Positions 1-8,948 of a stretch of 64,000 nt of DNA are shown here, piece after piece (position 1 is the stretch's first letter; every line of letters begins with the position of its first letter). The position numbers and the translations under genes are program-made. Where the stretch lies: contig NZ_JACSQV010000002.1 of NCBI RefSeq assembly GCF_014836445.1, forward strand, positions 435,247-499,246, in the 5' to 3' direction. The notes below the pieces were generated by a model, which saw only the letters and a list, made by a program, of their open reading frames with translations, made no database searches and was not told the DNA's origin. Source of the stretch: Cellulomonas avistercoris (GTDB lineage: Bacteria; Actinomycetota; Actinomycetes; Actinomycetales; Cellulomonadaceae).

Positions 1-279
1 TGGGCGAACGCCCGCACCGGGACGCCCGAGCTCGACGTCGCCGTGACGGCGGTCCTCATCGCCGAGGTCGCGGTCGACGCGGGCGGCGACTACTCGCAGG
101 CGGCGCGCGCGCTCCTCGCGGCGTTCCTGCACGCGAGCGACGTCTCGCCGCTCGCCGCGCTCGACGACGCCGCGGCGCTGCGCTCGGTCGCCCCCGGGCT
201 GCTGCCCGGCGAGCGCGAGCTGGTGCCGCACGGTGCCGAGCTGGTCCGCACGATGGTGGAGATCACCGAGCACCCCTGA
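1..279 (+). CDS. C-terminal end of an unidentified protein (5' truncated by window)
   Basis: The reading frame is open from the first base and ends at a TGA at 277-279, so only the last 92 residues are seen. The tail is alanine- and leucine-rich, predicted helical, and ends in a short acidic/histidine stretch. No motif, membrane segment or signal is visible. An internal ATG at 43 lacks a convincing ribosome binding site, so the true start probably lies upstream of the window. I do not recognise the family. Confidence 0.5.
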   Translation, partial: WANARTGTPELDVAVTAVLIAEVAVDAGGDYSQAARALLAAFLHASDVSPLAALDDAAALRSVAPGLLPGERELVPHGAELVRTMVEITEHP

Positions 280-340
280 ACCACCGAGCACCCCTGACGC
301 GGACCCCTGACGCGAGCGGAGGGGCCGTCGGGCCGGCGCG

Positions 341-640
341 TCAGCGCGCCGTGTAGGTCAGGCAGTCGGCGATGTCGTGGCCCGCGCCGATGCGCACGGA
401 CGGCGCACCGCACTCGAGGTGCGAGTTGTGCGAGCAGTCCTGCCGCTGGCACGCGCCGACGTGCGAGACGACGCGGTCGAGCCCGCCCTTGACGCCCAGC
501 GGGATGAACGTGGCGCACTGCGCGTCGCCCGTGCCGCCGCCGATGGTCACGGCCGCGGCGTGGCAGGACGAGTGGTCGTTGTACGAACAGCCGGCGACCG
601 AGCACTCGGCCACGGCGGGGAGCTCTGCGAGGGTGCTCAT
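341..640 (-). CDS. DUF1540 domain protein (cysteine-rich, two repeats)
   Basis: A 99-residue protein containing two copies of a Cys-x3-Cys-x2-N-x4-Cys type motif (AECSVAGCSYNDHSSC and GACQRQDCSHNSHLEC), the signature of DUF1540, a small domain thought to bind metal through its cysteines. The two halves look like a tandem duplication. The ATG at 640 is chosen because GGAGG lies 5-9 bases upstream; the frame continues further upstream but without homology-like sequence. It is transcribed away from the DUF4397 gene, and a strong inverted repeat lies in the divergent region. Function is unknown; metal storage or sensing is inference. Confidence 0.8.
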   Translation of the reverse strand: MSTLAELPAVAECSVAGCSYNDHSSCHAAAVTIGGGTGDAQCATFIPLGVKGGLDRVVSHVGACQRQDCSHNSHLECGAPSVRIGAGHDIADCLTYTAR

Positions 641-960
641 GGGGACCTCCGGGGAGTGGGGCGTGGGGCGGGAACGTCTCGACGCTAGACCCGCCCCACC
701 GATCCCGCCAGCAAGGAAGGGCTTGCTTACCCGCAGGTCAGAGGCCTTTTTTACGCAACGCCACTGTTGCGCAACCCTCATCGCCGCAGGTCACCCGGCG
801 GGCGCGCGCTTCGTCGCCGCAAGCCCGCACGACGACCCGCGCGGGACCCTCCGCGAAGAAAGTTCGCCCCAGGTGCATCCGGATCGGGGCCTGCGGGGGA
901 AGTAGGGGTGTCAGCACGTCCTCGCCCGCCGTCGCGCGGGCCCCACGGAAGGACCCTCCG
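641..960. other. Divergent intergenic region between DUF1540 and DUF4397 genes
   Basis: About 320 bases without a gene. It contains a short inverted repeat AGCAAG-GAAGGG-CTTGCT (710-727) and a longer operator-like repeat at 751-774 (listed separately). Both face the DUF1540 gene. Upstream of the DUF4397 gene, GGAAGGA at about 950 is its ribosome binding site. No RNA gene was recognised. Confidence 0.5.
751..774. promoter_or_regulatory. Operator-like inverted repeat TTACGCAAC-n6-GTTGCGCAA
   Basis: The 9-bp arms TTACGCAAC and GTTGCGCAA match at 8 of 9 positions around a 6-base spacer, and the right arm itself sits in the perfect palindrome GTTGCGCAAC (766-775). Size and spacing suit a dimeric regulator. 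Its position about 110 bp before the DUF1540 start suggests that it controls that gene. The cognate regulator is unknown. Confidence 0.45.
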
Positions 961-1803
961 ATGCGCGCACGACTCCTCACCGGCACGGCTGCCGGTGCTC
1001 TGGCCCTCGGCCTCGTCGCCTCGTTCGCGGCGCTCCCCGCCTCCGCTGCCACGGGCGGCTCCGCGAAGCTCTCGGTGCTGCACGGCGTGCCGGACCTGAC
1101 CGTCGACGTGTGGGTGAACGGCGAGCGCACGCTCGACGACTTCACGCCCGGCACGCTCGCCGGCCCGCTCGACCTGCCGGCCGGCACCTACACCGTGGCC
1201 ATCACGGCGGCCGACGCGGCGGACGCGTCCTCGCCGGCCATCGGCCCGGTGGACCTCACGCTCGCGGGCGGCGGCAACTACACGGCCGTCGCGCACCTCG
1301 ACGCGGAGGGCGAGCCGACGGCCACGCTCTTCACCAACGACACCAAGGCGACCGCCGCCGGCCAGGGCCGTCTCACGGTCCGCCACGTGGCCGCCGCGCC
1401 GGCCGTCGACGTCCTCGCCGGTGGCAACGCCGTCGTGAAGAACCTGACGAACCCGAACGAGCAGACGCTGGACCTGCCCGCGGGCACCGTCTCGGCGACC
1501 GTCGTCGCGGCGGGCACGACCGAGCCGGCGGTGCTCGGCCCGGCGGACGTCCCGGTCACCGAAGGCGCCCTGACGGTCGTCTACGCGTGGGGCTCCCTCG
1601 AGGCGGGCAACCTCGCGGTCGCGACGCAGTCCGTGACGGGCCTGCACTCCGACCCCGCGGGCGTCCAGGCCGGTCAGGTCGGCCTCGCGGCCGACAGCTC
1701 GCCGGTCCTGCCGGTCGCGCTGACCATGCTGGTCGCCGCCGGGCTCACCGGTCTGGCCGTGGCCGGACGCCAGGTGGCCCAGCGGGCCACGGCGCGTCGC
1801 TGA
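961..1803 (+). CDS. Secreted, membrane-anchored DUF4397 protein
   Basis: A 280-residue exported protein. Residues 1-29 form a Sec signal peptide with an Ala-Ser-Ala cleavage site. Two DUF4397 modules follow (about 35-130 and 135-225), each opening with the typical 'LSVLHGVPDLTVDVWVNG' / 'LTVRHVAAAPAVDVLAGG' beta-strand pattern. A hydrophobic segment (about 248-268) and basic tail (RQVAQRATARR) anchor the C-terminus in the membrane; no clear LPxTG is present. It lies 22 bp before a class F sortase gene, a common actinobacterial pairing that suggests a cell-surface role. ATG with GGAAGGA upstream. Confidence 0.85.
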   Translation: MRARLLTGTAAGALALGLVASFAALPASAATGGSAKLSVLHGVPDLTVDVWVNGERTLDDFTPGTLAGPLDLPAGTYTVAITAADAADASSPAIGPVDLTLAGGGNYTAVAHLDAEGEPTATLFTNDTKATAAGQGRLTVRHVAAAPAVDVLAGGNAVVKNLTNPNEQTLDLPAGTVSATVVAAGTTEPAVLGPADVPVTEGALTVVYAWGSLEAGNLAVATQSVTGLHSDPAGVQAGQVGLAADSSPVLPVALTMLVAAGLTGLAVAGRQVAQRATARR

Positions 1804-1825
1804 TCCCCTGTCGGCGAGACGCACC

Positions 1826-2575
1826 GTGAGGCGTGACGTGCCCGGCGACCGACCTGCACCCGCGGGTCGGCAGCCGGGCGCGCCCGCCGCCCGCCGCCGC
1901 GCGCGCCCCCTGCGCGCGGCGGCGCTGGTGGCTCCGGCGACGGCGCTCATGGCGCTGCTCGCCCTGTCGGCGTGCGGGCCGGCCCCGGCCGACCCCCCGC
2001 CGCCCACGTCGTCGCCCACGGCGACGGCCGCACCCACGACGCCACCGCCGGGACCCACGGTCCCCGACGTGCCCGTCGTCGACGCGGGCCTCGGCTCGCT
2101 CCCCGTCCCGGCGCCCGCACCCGTGCGGATCGTCGTGCCGGACCTGGGCCTCGACATGCCGATCGACGCCGTGGGCGTCGCGGACGACGGCTCGATGGAG
2201 ATCCCGCAGGACGCCGGCCGAGCCGGTTGGTACCGCTACGGGCCGGCACCGGCGACGCCGGAGGGGGCGACAGTCGTTGCCGCGCACGTGGACTCCTGGA
2301 CCACCGGGATCGGGCCCTTCTCGCGGTTGCGGGACGTGTCCCCCGGAGCCCGGGTGGAGGTGACGACCTCGGACGGCGTGGTGCACGTGTACGCCGTCCG
2401 GGACGTCGCCCAGGTGCCCAAGAGCGACGCCCCGGTCGAGCAGTGGTTCGACCGGACGGGTGCACCCAGGATCGTGCTCGTCACGTGTGGAGGGGCGTTC
2501 GACCGCGAAGTCGGGCACTATGCCGACAACGTCGCTGTCACCGCCGATCCCGTCACGGACGCCGCAGGTGGATGA
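1826..2575 (+). CDS. Class F sortase, predicted lipoprotein
   Basis: A 249-residue sortase-like transpeptidase. The N-terminus is arginine-rich, then hydrophobic, and ends in a lipobox LSAC (Cys50), so it is probably lipid-anchored. A Pro/Thr-rich linker (51-100) precedes the sortase domain. Catalytic residues visible are His154 (in VVAAHVDS), Cys221 in the TCGG motif and a likely Arg227 in FDREVGHY. These match the class F sortases of actinobacteria. The GTG start at 1826 follows the DUF4397 gene directly, so the two may be co-transcribed. The substrate is unknown; the neighbour lacks a canonical sorting signal. Confidence 0.88.
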   Translation: MRRDVPGDRPAPAGRQPGAPAARRRARPLRAAALVAPATALMALLALSACGPAPADPPPPTSSPTATAAPTTPPPGPTVPDVPVVDAGLGSLPVPAPAPVRIVVPDLGLDMPIDAVGVADDGSMEIPQDAGRAGWYRYGPAPATPEGATVVAAHVDSWTTGIGPFSRLRDVSPGARVEVTTSDGVVHVYAVRDVAQVPKSDAPVEQWFDRTGAPRIVLVTCGGAFDREVGHYADNVAVTADPVTDAAGG

Positions 2576-2632
2576 GCGGCGTGAGGCGCACAGGGGGTGC
2601 GCGGCTCGGTGACGGTGACGGAGGGAGCGCGG

Positions 2633-3205
2633 GTGAGCACGTCGGCCACCGTGCCCGACGACGTGGAGGAGCTCGGACGAGCCTTCGCGTCGGGGGACGA
2701 GGCAGCCGTCGGCGAGGCGTACCGCCGGTGGTCGAGCCTGGTCCACACGGTCGCCGTGCGCTCCCTCGGCAACGCGTCGGAGGCCGAGGACGTCACCCAG
2801 CAGGTGTTCGTCGAGGCCTGGCGTGGCCGGGCACGGTTCGACCCGGACCGTGCCCGGCTGCCCGCGTGGCTGCTGGGCATCACGAAGCACGCGGTGGCCG
2901 ACGCGCACGAGCGCCGGACCCGGGACCGCCGGCTGCGCGAGGAGCCGCAGGTGGCCTCCGACCCGGACCGCGTGCCGGCGGCGACGCTCGACCAGCGGGT
3001 CGTCGACCGCGTGGTCGTCGCGGACGCCCTGGACGACCTGGGCGACCCGCAGCGCACGATCCTGCGGCTCGCGTTCTACGACGACCTCACGCACGACCAG
3101 ATCGCCGCGAGAATGGGACTGCCGCTCGGGACGGTCAAGAGTCACGTGCGACGTAGCCTGGCGCGCCTGCGGACCCGATGGGAGGTGGATGGTGCTGTCC
3201 GATGA
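2633..3205 (+). CDS. ECF-type RNA polymerase sigma factor (SigK-like)
   Basis: A 190-residue sigma-70 family factor. The sigma2 domain spans about residues 15-85 ([23 protein letters not shown]...AWRG, including the -10 recognition helix), and sigma4 about 125-185 with the helix-turn-helix [21 protein letters not shown]. Region 3 is absent, as in ECF factors. The GTG at 2633 is chosen because GGAGGG lies 6 bases before it; a GTG at 2597 in the same frame has no such site. The stop overlaps the anti-sigma factor start by 17 bases, so the pair is translationally coupled. Confidence 0.88.
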   Translation: MSTSATVPDDVEELGRAFASGDEAAVGEAYRRWSSLVHTVAVRSLGNASEAEDVTQQVFVEAWRGRARFDPDRARLPAWLLGITKHAVADAHERRTRDRRLREEPQVASDPDRVPAATLDQRVVDRVVVADALDDLGDPQRTILRLAFYDDLTHDQIAARMGLPLGTVKSHVRRSLARLRTRWEVDGAVR

Positions 3206-4007
3206 CCTGCACGTGGACGACGAGACGCTCGCCCTCCTCGCCCTCGGCGAGCCCGTCGGCACCCCCGGCGAGCAGGACCACGTCGCCGCCTGCCCCCGCT
3301 GCACCGCCGAGGTCGCGTCGCTGCGCGGCGTCGCGGACCTGGCCCGTGAGTCCGGCCCGGAGCCGCAGCTCGTGGCGCCCGCGCCCGAGGTCTGGGACCG
3401 TGTGGCGGCCGAGCTCGGCCTGGGTGAGCGTGCGCACGCGGCGGCCCGCGGCGAGCTGACGGTCGGGGCGGCGCAGGACGCGCCCACGCAGGACGAGCCG
3501 GCGCAGGCCGAGCCGACGGGCGGCGCCGGCGCCGACCCCTCCCTGGCGACCGTCACACCGCTCGCACCGCGGCGCCGCATGCGCCGGGCCTGGCTCGCCG
3601 TCGCGGCGGCCGCCGGCCTGGTCGTCGGCGGCGCCGGCGCGTCCGCGTGGTGGCAGCTGCGGTCCGACCCCTCGACGCTCGTCGCGAGCGCCGTGCTCGA
3701 GCCCCTGCCCGGCTGGTCGGAGACCGGCACGGCGCAGGTCCGCACCGCGGCCGACGGGTCGCGCTCGCTCGTCGTCGACCTCGACGAGGCGCCCGCGGGC
3801 GAGGGCTTCCTCGAGGTCTGGCTGCTCAAGCCCGACGTGTCGGGGCTCGTCAGCCTGGGCACGCTCGACGGGACGAGCGGCGAGTTCGCGCTGCCGCCGG
3901 GCCTGGACCTCGCGGAGTTCCCGGTCGTGGACGTCAGCGACGAGCCGCTCGACGGCGAGCCGGCGCACTCCGGGGTGTCGGTGGTGCGGGGCGCGCTCGA
4001 CGCGTGA
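3189..4007 (+). CDS. Transmembrane anti-sigma factor, RskA family
   Basis: A 272-residue anti-sigma factor. The N-terminal cytoplasmic zinc-binding anti-sigma motif His31-x3-Cys35-x2-Cys38 is intact. A linker rich in Ala/Pro/Glu leads to one membrane helix (about 133-154). The C-terminal extracellular part (about 155-272) matches the RskA domain ('[14 protein letters not shown]', 'SLGTLDG...F.LP'). It is expected to hold the upstream sigma factor at the membrane until regulated proteolysis. Start ATG 3189 (GGAGGT just upstream) inside the sigma gene. The extracellular signal is unknown. Confidence 0.9.
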   Translation: MVLSDDLHVDDETLALLALGEPVGTPGEQDHVAACPRCTAEVASLRGVADLARESGPEPQLVAPAPEVWDRVAAELGLGERAHAAARGELTVGAAQDAPTQDEPAQAEPTGGAGADPSLATVTPLAPRRRMRRAWLAVAAAAGLVVGGAGASAWWQLRSDPSTLVASAVLEPLPGWSETGTAQVRTAADGSRSLVVDLDEAPAGEGFLEVWLLKPDVSGLVSLGTLDGTSGEFALPPGLDLAEFPVVDVSDEPLDGEPAHSGVSVVRGALDA

Positions 4008-4058
4008 GCCGGGCGCCCGCCGCGCGTCGTGCGCGTCGTGCGGGCGCGCGGTGGGCGG

Positions 4059-5609
4059 TCAGCCGCCCGCGCCCAGGTTCCCCGCGAGCCGGTCGTGCCG
4101 CTGCGCGCTCGCCGGGTCCATGCCGACGATCGTCACGGTCTTGCCCTTGCTCGCGTACTTGTGCCGGATCGCGTCGAGCGTGGCGACCGTGGACGCGTCC
4201 CACACGGTCGCCCTCGACATGTCGATGACGACGTCCTGCGGGTCGCCCGCGTAGTCGAACCGGTAGACGAGGTCGTTGGACGACGCGAAGAACAGCTCGC
4301 CCTCGACGGCGTAGACGCGCTGCCCGTCGTCGTCGTCGGTGTCGAGGCGCGTGACCGTCGTGAAGTGCGCCACGCGGCGTGCGAACAGGAGCGTCGCGAC
4401 GAGGACGCCGGCGCCGACCCCGAAGGCGAGGTTGTGCGTCGTGACCGTGACGGCGACGGTCGTGAGCATGACGGCCGTCTCGGAGCGGGGCATGCGGCGC
4501 AGCGTGCGGGGGTGCACCGAGTGCCAGTCGAACGCGCCGACCGAGACCATGATCATCACCGCGACCAGCGCGGCCATCGGCACGACCGCGACGACGTCGC
4601 CGAGCCCCACGACGAGGACCAGCAGGAACACGCCCGCCAGGAACGTGGAGATGCGGGTGCGGGCCCCGGAGATCTTGACGTTCATCATCGTCTGGCCGAT
4701 CACCGCGCAGCCGCCCATGCCGCCGAAGAAGCCGGTGATGATGTTGGCGCCGCCCTGCCCCCACGCCTCGCGCGTCTTGTTCGAGTGGGTGTCGGTGATG
4801 TCGTCGACGAGCTTGGCCGTCAGCAGCGACTCCAGCAGGCCGACGACCGCGACCGCGAGCGCGTACGGCGCGATGATCCGGAGCGTCTCCAGGGTCAGCG
4901 GGACGTGCGGGACCAGCAGGCTCGGCAGGGACTCGGGCAGCTCCCCCTCGTCCCCGACGGTCGGGACCTTGATGGCTCCGAGCACGGTGGCGGCCGTGAG
5001 CAGGACGACCGCGACCAGCGGCGCGGGGACCGCCGTGGTCCAGCGCGGCAGCAGCACGATGACGACCACGCCGACCGCGACCAGCGGGTAGACCAGGAAC
5101 GGCACGCCCGTCAGGTGCGGCACCTGGGACATCAGCACCAGGATGGCCAGCGCGTTGACGAAGCCGACCATGACCGAGCGCGGGACGAAGCGCATGAGTC
5201 GCGCGACGCCCAGCAGCCCGAGCACCACCTGGAGGATGCCGGCGAGGACGATGGTCGCCATCAGGTAGTCGACGCCGTACCGCGGCGCGACGGGGGCGAC
5301 GACGAGCGCGACCGCGCCCGTGGCGGCGGAGATCATCGCGGGCCGGCCGCCGAGGAACGCGATCGACACGGCCATCGTGAACGACGCGAACAGCCCGACG
5401 CGCGGGTCGACGCCCGCGATCACGGAGAACGCGATCGCCTCGGGGATGAGGGCGAGCGCGACGACGAGCCCGGCGAGCGTCTCGGTGCGCAGCCGGCGCG
5501 GCGAGCGCAGGGCCGCGAGGACGGAGTGGGACTCGTCGGCCTCGGGCGGGCCGGCGACCACGACGGGTGCGGGGGCGGGGTCGGGCAGGGGCGGACGCTG
5601 GTCGGGCAC
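4059..5609 (-). CDS. SulP family inorganic anion transporter with STAS domain
   Basis: A 516-residue membrane protein. About ten to twelve hydrophobic helices occupy residues 40-400, including the SulP signature region '[20 protein letters not shown]'. A C-terminal STAS domain (about 420-505) carries the '[17 protein letters not shown]' strand-loop. SulP proteins move sulfate, bicarbonate or related anions; the exact substrate cannot be read from sequence. The start is GTG at 5609 with only a weak ribosome binding site. It is divergent from an ArsR-type regulator, which might control it. Confidence 0.88.
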   Translation of the reverse strand: MPDQRPPLPDPAPAPVVVAGPPEADESHSVLAALRSPRRLRTETLAGLVVALALIPEAIAFSVIAGVDPRVGLFASFTMAVSIAFLGGRPAMISAATGAVALVVAPVAPRYGVDYLMATIVLAGILQVVLGLLGVARLMRFVPRSVMVGFVNALAILVLMSQVPHLTGVPFLVYPLVAVGVVVIVLLPRWTTAVPAPLVAVVLLTAATVLGAIKVPTVGDEGELPESLPSLLVPHVPLTLETLRIIAPYALAVAVVGLLESLLTAKLVDDITDTHSNKTREAWGQGGANIITGFFGGMGGCAVIGQTMMNVKISGARTRISTFLAGVFLLVLVVGLGDVVAVVPMAALVAVMIMVSVGAFDWHSVHPRTLRRMPRSETAVMLTTVAVTVTTHNLAFGVGAGVLVATLLFARRVAHFTTVTRLDTDDDDGQRVYAVEGELFFASSNDLVYRFDYAGDPQDVVIDMSRATVWDASTVATLDAIRHKYASKGKTVTIVGMDPASAQRHDRLAGNLGAGG

Positions 5610-5790
5610 GGTGTGTTTCCGTTCGGGGCGAGGGCGCGGCGGACGGGCCGCGCGGGGCGCTCCGCTCGGCCGTCAGGGCGCCGGCGCGCGGCGCGGGAGG
5701 CGGGGGCGACGCGCAGCCGGACGACGACGGCGGTCGCGGTGCGCCGTCACGCTAACCGATGGCGGGGTTCCACCGGTCGACGGCGCGACC

Positions 5791-5796
5791 TAGCAT
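5791..5796 (+). promoter_or_regulatory. -10 hexamer TAGCAT, leaderless start for the ArsR gene
   Basis: TAGCAT lies 6 bases before the GTG at 5803, the spacing at which transcription would begin on the start codon itself. There is no ribosome binding site before this GTG, which fits a leaderless transcript, common in actinobacteria. No good -35 is evident. Confidence 0.4.
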
Positions 5797-5802
5797 CGCC
5801 CT

Positions 5803-6204
5803 GTGTCGATGACAGCCCCGGCCGCCGATCACGCCGCCGATCACGCCGCCACGGACGCGCTGGAGGCGGCGGCGTCCCTCTTCCGCGGCTTCGGCGAGCC
5901 GTCCCGCCTGACGATCCTGCAGCACCTCGCGCTCGGCGAGCACCGGGTCGTCGACCTCACCGAGCACCTCGGCCTCGCGCAGTCGACCGTGTCCAAGCAC
6001 CTGGCCTGCCTGCGCGACTGCGGCCTGGTGACCTCGCGCCCCGACGGCCGGTCGTCCGTGTTCCGGCTCGCGCACCCCGACGCGCTCGCCGAGGTGCTCT
6101 CGGCCGCCGAGCACCTGCTCGCGCTCACCGGCCGGGCCGTCACCCTGTGCCCGACGTCCGGCCACGCGCGCGAGATCGAGGGATCCGGGACTCGGGTGCC
6201 CTGA
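5803..6204 (+). CDS. ArsR/SmtB family metalloregulator
   Basis: A 133-residue winged-helix repressor. After a His/Asp-rich N-terminus (ADHAADHAA) comes the DNA-binding core: 'FGEPSRLTILQHL', recognition helix 'LAQSTVSKHLACLRDCGLV' and wing 'RPDGRSSVFRL'. Two cysteines flank the end of the recognition helix (CLRDC) and another sits near the C-terminus (LCPTSGH), a layout like the CmtR group of Cd/Pb sensors; metal specificity is inference. The last 12 codons lie in one arm of a long hairpin. ATG 5809 is an alternative start. Confidence 0.85.
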   Translation: MSMTAPAADHAADHAATDALEAAASLFRGFGEPSRLTILQHLALGEHRVVDLTEHLGLAQSTVSKHLACLRDCGLVTSRPDGRSSVFRLAHPDALAEVLSAAEHLLALTGRAVTLCPTSGHAREIEGSGTRVP

Positions 6205-6220
6205 TCCCTCGATCTCGCGC
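6168..6220. terminator. Bidirectional terminator hairpin, 18-bp perfect arms
   Basis: GCGCGAGATCGAGGGATC (6168-6185) pairs perfectly with 6203-6220 around a 17-base loop. It lies between the convergent ArsR and GH120 genes. The left arm is within the ArsR coding sequence and the stop codon overlaps the right arm. No T-run follows, as is usual in GC-rich actinobacteria. Confidence 0.75.
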
Positions 6221-6228
6221 GGCGTGCC

Positions 6229-8184
6229 CTACAGGAGCCGGATGCGCGCGTTCGTCAGGCCGGCCGCGAGCGGGCCCGCGGGGCGCGCGCCGTCGAGCGG
6301 CTCGCCGACCGCGTCGGTGTCGAACCGCACGGCGCTGCCGTCGACGTCGTCGAACTCCGCGCCGACCAGCCGCGTGGGCGGCAGGTCGGTGATCGCGTCG
6401 AGCACGGCCGCGTCGGCGCCGGGGACGTCGACCTCGAGCCACACCTCGTCGCCCTGCGTGACGACCTCGACGCGCGCCGGGCCCTCGAGCACCAGCGGGT
6501 CGGACTCCACGTCCGCCGGGCGGGCACCGCCGACGAACACGTTGCCGCGCGACCAGTACGGCTGCACGCGGCTGCCGAAGCGGTTGTGGTCGCCGTCCCA
6601 GCGGTCGCCCATCTCCGTCAGGTACTGCTCGAGGGACGTCGGGTAGCCGTCGTACGCGCTGGTGCCCGTCTGCGAGCCGATGCGGCCCCACGACGTGGGC
6701 GCGTACGCGACGTCGAGGTCGCCGCCGGCGAACACGTTGCCGATCCACCGGTCGTCGCCCGTCAGGATCAGCGCGTACCCGGCGACCTGCGTCGAGTGCG
6801 GCCGGTGGTACGGCGTCGCGCGGTCCAGCATCTGCTTGAGGCCGACGGTCCCGCACAGCAGGTTGCGCACGTACGCGCCGCCCTGGCTGTGGTTCTCCAC
6901 CGACACGGGCGACGTCAGGACGTTGTGGTCCACGACGTACGGGCCGTGGCTGACCTCGATGAACAGGTCACGGCTGTTGTCCCACAGGACGTTGCGCGTG
7001 ATGCGCGTGCCCTGCGTCTGCCAGTCCAGCCAGATGCCCAGCGAGCAGTCGTGGATGCGGTTGTTCGCGATGACGACGTCGATCGGCGCGTGCAGCTTGA
7101 TGCCCGCGATCTCGTGGCCGTAGAAGTCGCGGTCGTTGGCGATGTCGTGGATGTGGTTGTCCTCGATGCGCGAGAACACGCAGCCCAGGTGCCCGACGAC
7201 CGCGTTCTGGCCGCAGTGGTGGATGTGGTTGCGGCGCACGACGTGCGAGCCGATGTGCTCGCGGTCCCAGCCGATCTGCCGCGCCGAGAACACCGACTCG
7301 AGCTGGTACTGGTAGCCGGGCTTGTCGCCGCGGTCGGACGCGTAGTTGTCACCCGTCGACGCCTCCTTGCCCAGCGAGACCGCCGAGCACGTCGCGTCGT
7401 GGATGTCGTTGTCCTCGATGACCCAGCCGCGCGCCCAGTTGGGGCCGATGAGGCCCGGCTGGTTCGCCGTCGGCGGCGCCCACTGCGTCGCGGCCTGCGC
7501 GAGCTCGAAGCCGCGCACGGTGATGAAGTCGACGTGGTGGTCGGTCGGCCAGAAGACCGTGGGCCGCACGTTGATCTCGGTCAGCGCGGCGTTGGGGTCG
7601 GCGTCGCCGAAGCTCGCGTGGATGGTCGTGACGTCGGCGCCGACCTCGGCGTGCCACACGCGGGGCGTCCAGTCGGGGTCGGCGACGGGCACGGTCGTGC
7701 CGGTCCAGTCGTCGACGAGCTCGGTGCGGCGCGGGGCGTCCGCGACGGCGTCGACGCTCGCGACCTCGCCGAGGCGGCGGCCGTCGAGGTACACGGCACC
7801 GAGGTGCTTCTTCGGGTCGTCGCGGCCCGGACGGACGATCCAGTCGCCGTCGACCTCGACGGCGAACGGGTTGAGCTCGCCGAACAGCGTGTTCGGCACC
7901 TCGACGCGCCAGACGCCGCCCCCGACCTGCTCCCAGCCGGTGACCTGCTCGGAGCCCGTGATGCGCACGTGCTCGCCCTCGGCGGCCTGGTAGGTGATGC
8001 GGCGGTCCTCGCTGCGGCCGCCGCGACGCGGGCGGACCCACTCGCGGTACGTGCCGGCGTGCACGGTGACGGTGTCACCGGGGCGGGCGAGCTGCGCCGC
8101 GCGGTCGATGGTGCGCAGGGGTGCGTCCTGCGTGCCGACGGCGTCGTCGGACCCGTGGACGGAGACGTGGATAGCGATTGCCAT
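6229..8184 (-). CDS. Glycoside hydrolase family 120, probable beta-xylosidase
   Basis: A 651-residue right-handed beta-helix enzyme without a signal peptide, so intracellular. Residues 1-50 resemble the beta-helix cap ('VSVHGSDDAVGTQDAPLRTI'). The active-site region reads 'GIWLDWQTQG...RDLFIEVSHGP': Asp387 and Glu410 are 23 residues apart, exactly as the nucleophile Asp382 and acid/base Glu405 of the characterised GH120 xylosidase XylC (638 aa). Expected reaction: release of xylose from xylo-oligosaccharides. It begins 9 bp after the TetR gene on the same strand, so both probably form one operon controlled by that repressor. Confidence 0.85.
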   Translation of the reverse strand: MAIAIHVSVHGSDDAVGTQDAPLRTIDRAAQLARPGDTVTVHAGTYREWVRPRRGGRSEDRRITYQAAEGEHVRITGSEQVTGWEQVGGGVWRVEVPNTLFGELNPFAVEVDGDWIVRPGRDDPKKHLGAVYLDGRRLGEVASVDAVADAPRRTELVDDWTGTTVPVADPDWTPRVWHAEVGADVTTIHASFGDADPNAALTEINVRPTVFWPTDHHVDFITVRGFELAQAATQWAPPTANQPGLIGPNWARGWVIEDNDIHDATCSAVSLGKEASTGDNYASDRGDKPGYQYQLESVFSARQIGWDREHIGSHVVRRNHIHHCGQNAVVGHLGCVFSRIEDNHIHDIANDRDFYGHEIAGIKLHAPIDVVIANNRIHDCSLGIWLDWQTQGTRITRNVLWDNSRDLFIEVSHGPYVVDHNVLTSPVSVENHSQGGAYVRNLLCGTVGLKQMLDRATPYHRPHSTQVAGYALILTGDDRWIGNVFAGGDLDVAYAPTSWGRIGSQTGTSAYDGYPTSLEQYLTEMGDRWDGDHNRFGSRVQPYWSRGNVFVGGARPADVESDPLVLEGPARVEVVTQGDEVWLEVDVPGADAAVLDAITDLPPTRLVGAEFDDVDGSAVRFDTDAVGEPLDGARPAGPLAAGLTNARIRLL

Positions 8185-8193
8185 GGAAGGACT

Positions 8194-8805
8194 TTACCGG
8201 GTGCCCGGTGCCGGTCGCGGGGGCACGCGCAGGCCTGCGAGCAGCAGGTGCACCATCACGCGCGCGTCGTACGACGCGTCGGACGCCCCCGACGCGCAGA
8301 GGTTCCCGATCCCCCGCAGCAGACCCTGCGCACCGACCTCGAGGCGCACCTCGCCCGACTCGGTCGCCGCCGCCAGCAGCGACGCGCACGCGGGGACGAG
8401 GCGGTCGAGGAAGTACGCGTGCAGCGCCTCGAACCCCGAGCGGTCGTCCTGCAGGGCGGCGGCCAGGCCGTGCTTGGTGACGAGGAAGTCGACGAACAGG
8501 TCGGCCCAGGCGACCAGGGCGTCGTACGGCGTCGGCCGGGTGCGCAGGAGGGCCGGTGCGGCGTCGGCGCACGCCTCCACCTGGTGCCGGTAGACGGCGA
8601 CGACCAGGTCGGCCCGGGTCGGGAAGTGACGGTAGATCGTGCCCATGCCGACGCCTGCGCGGCCCGCGATCTCGCGGACCGGTGCGTCGACGCCGGACTC
8701 GACGAACACCGCGGCGGCAGCCTCGAGGAGCGCCCGCTCGTTGCGCTGCGCGTCGGCCCGGCGGGGCCGCACGGCGTCGGTCGTCGAGGGCTCGGTCGAG
8801 GGCAC
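8194..8805 (-). CDS. TetR family transcriptional repressor
   Basis: A 203-residue regulator. The N-terminal HTH (about 22-67) shows 'LLEAAAAVFVESGVDAPVREIAGRAGVGMGTIYRHFPTRADL', the TetR consensus; the helical ligand domain follows. GTG start at 8805 with GGGAG about 9 bases upstream. Two palindromic operators lie in the intergenic region toward the divergent aldo/keto reductase. It directly precedes the GH120 gene, so it likely represses both its own operon and the reductase. The C-terminal domain resembles repressors adjacent to reductases; the inducer is unknown. Confidence 0.88.
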   Translation of the reverse strand: MPSTEPSTTDAVRPRRADAQRNERALLEAAAAVFVESGVDAPVREIAGRAGVGMGTIYRHFPTRADLVVAVYRHQVEACADAAPALLRTRPTPYDALVAWADLFVDFLVTKHGLAAALQDDRSGFEALHAYFLDRLVPACASLLAAATESGEVRLEVGAQGLLRGIGNLCASGASDASYDARVMVHLLLAGLRVPPRPAPGTR

Positions 8806-8826
8806 GCGCAGTTCTCCCTTGCTAAG

Positions 8827-8863
8827 CGGAACAGCGTTCCGTATCGTGTGGAGCGGCGCTCCG
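8827..8863. promoter_or_regulatory. Two tandem TetR-type operators, nGGAnC-n3-GnTCCG
   Basis: CGGAAC-AGC-GTTCCG (8827-8841) and TGGAGC-GGC-GCTCCG (8849-8863) share the pattern nGGAnC-n3-GnTCCG. Their centres are 22 bp apart, about two helical turns, so two dimers would bind the same face of the DNA. They lie between the divergent TetR-GH120 operon and the aldo/keto reductase gene. Confidence 0.7.
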
Positions 8864-8948
8864 CTTCGTCATCCTCGCACCACGGTCGAGTCGGGGCCAG
8901 CCCCCCGGCGGCGGGACCGCCGCCACCTCACCCACCCCGGAGGACCTC

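Noticed and set aside
5610..5802. Metal operator between the SulP and ArsR genes
   Set aside because: No convincing inverted repeat was found in the 193-bp region; only the leaderless -10 is supported.
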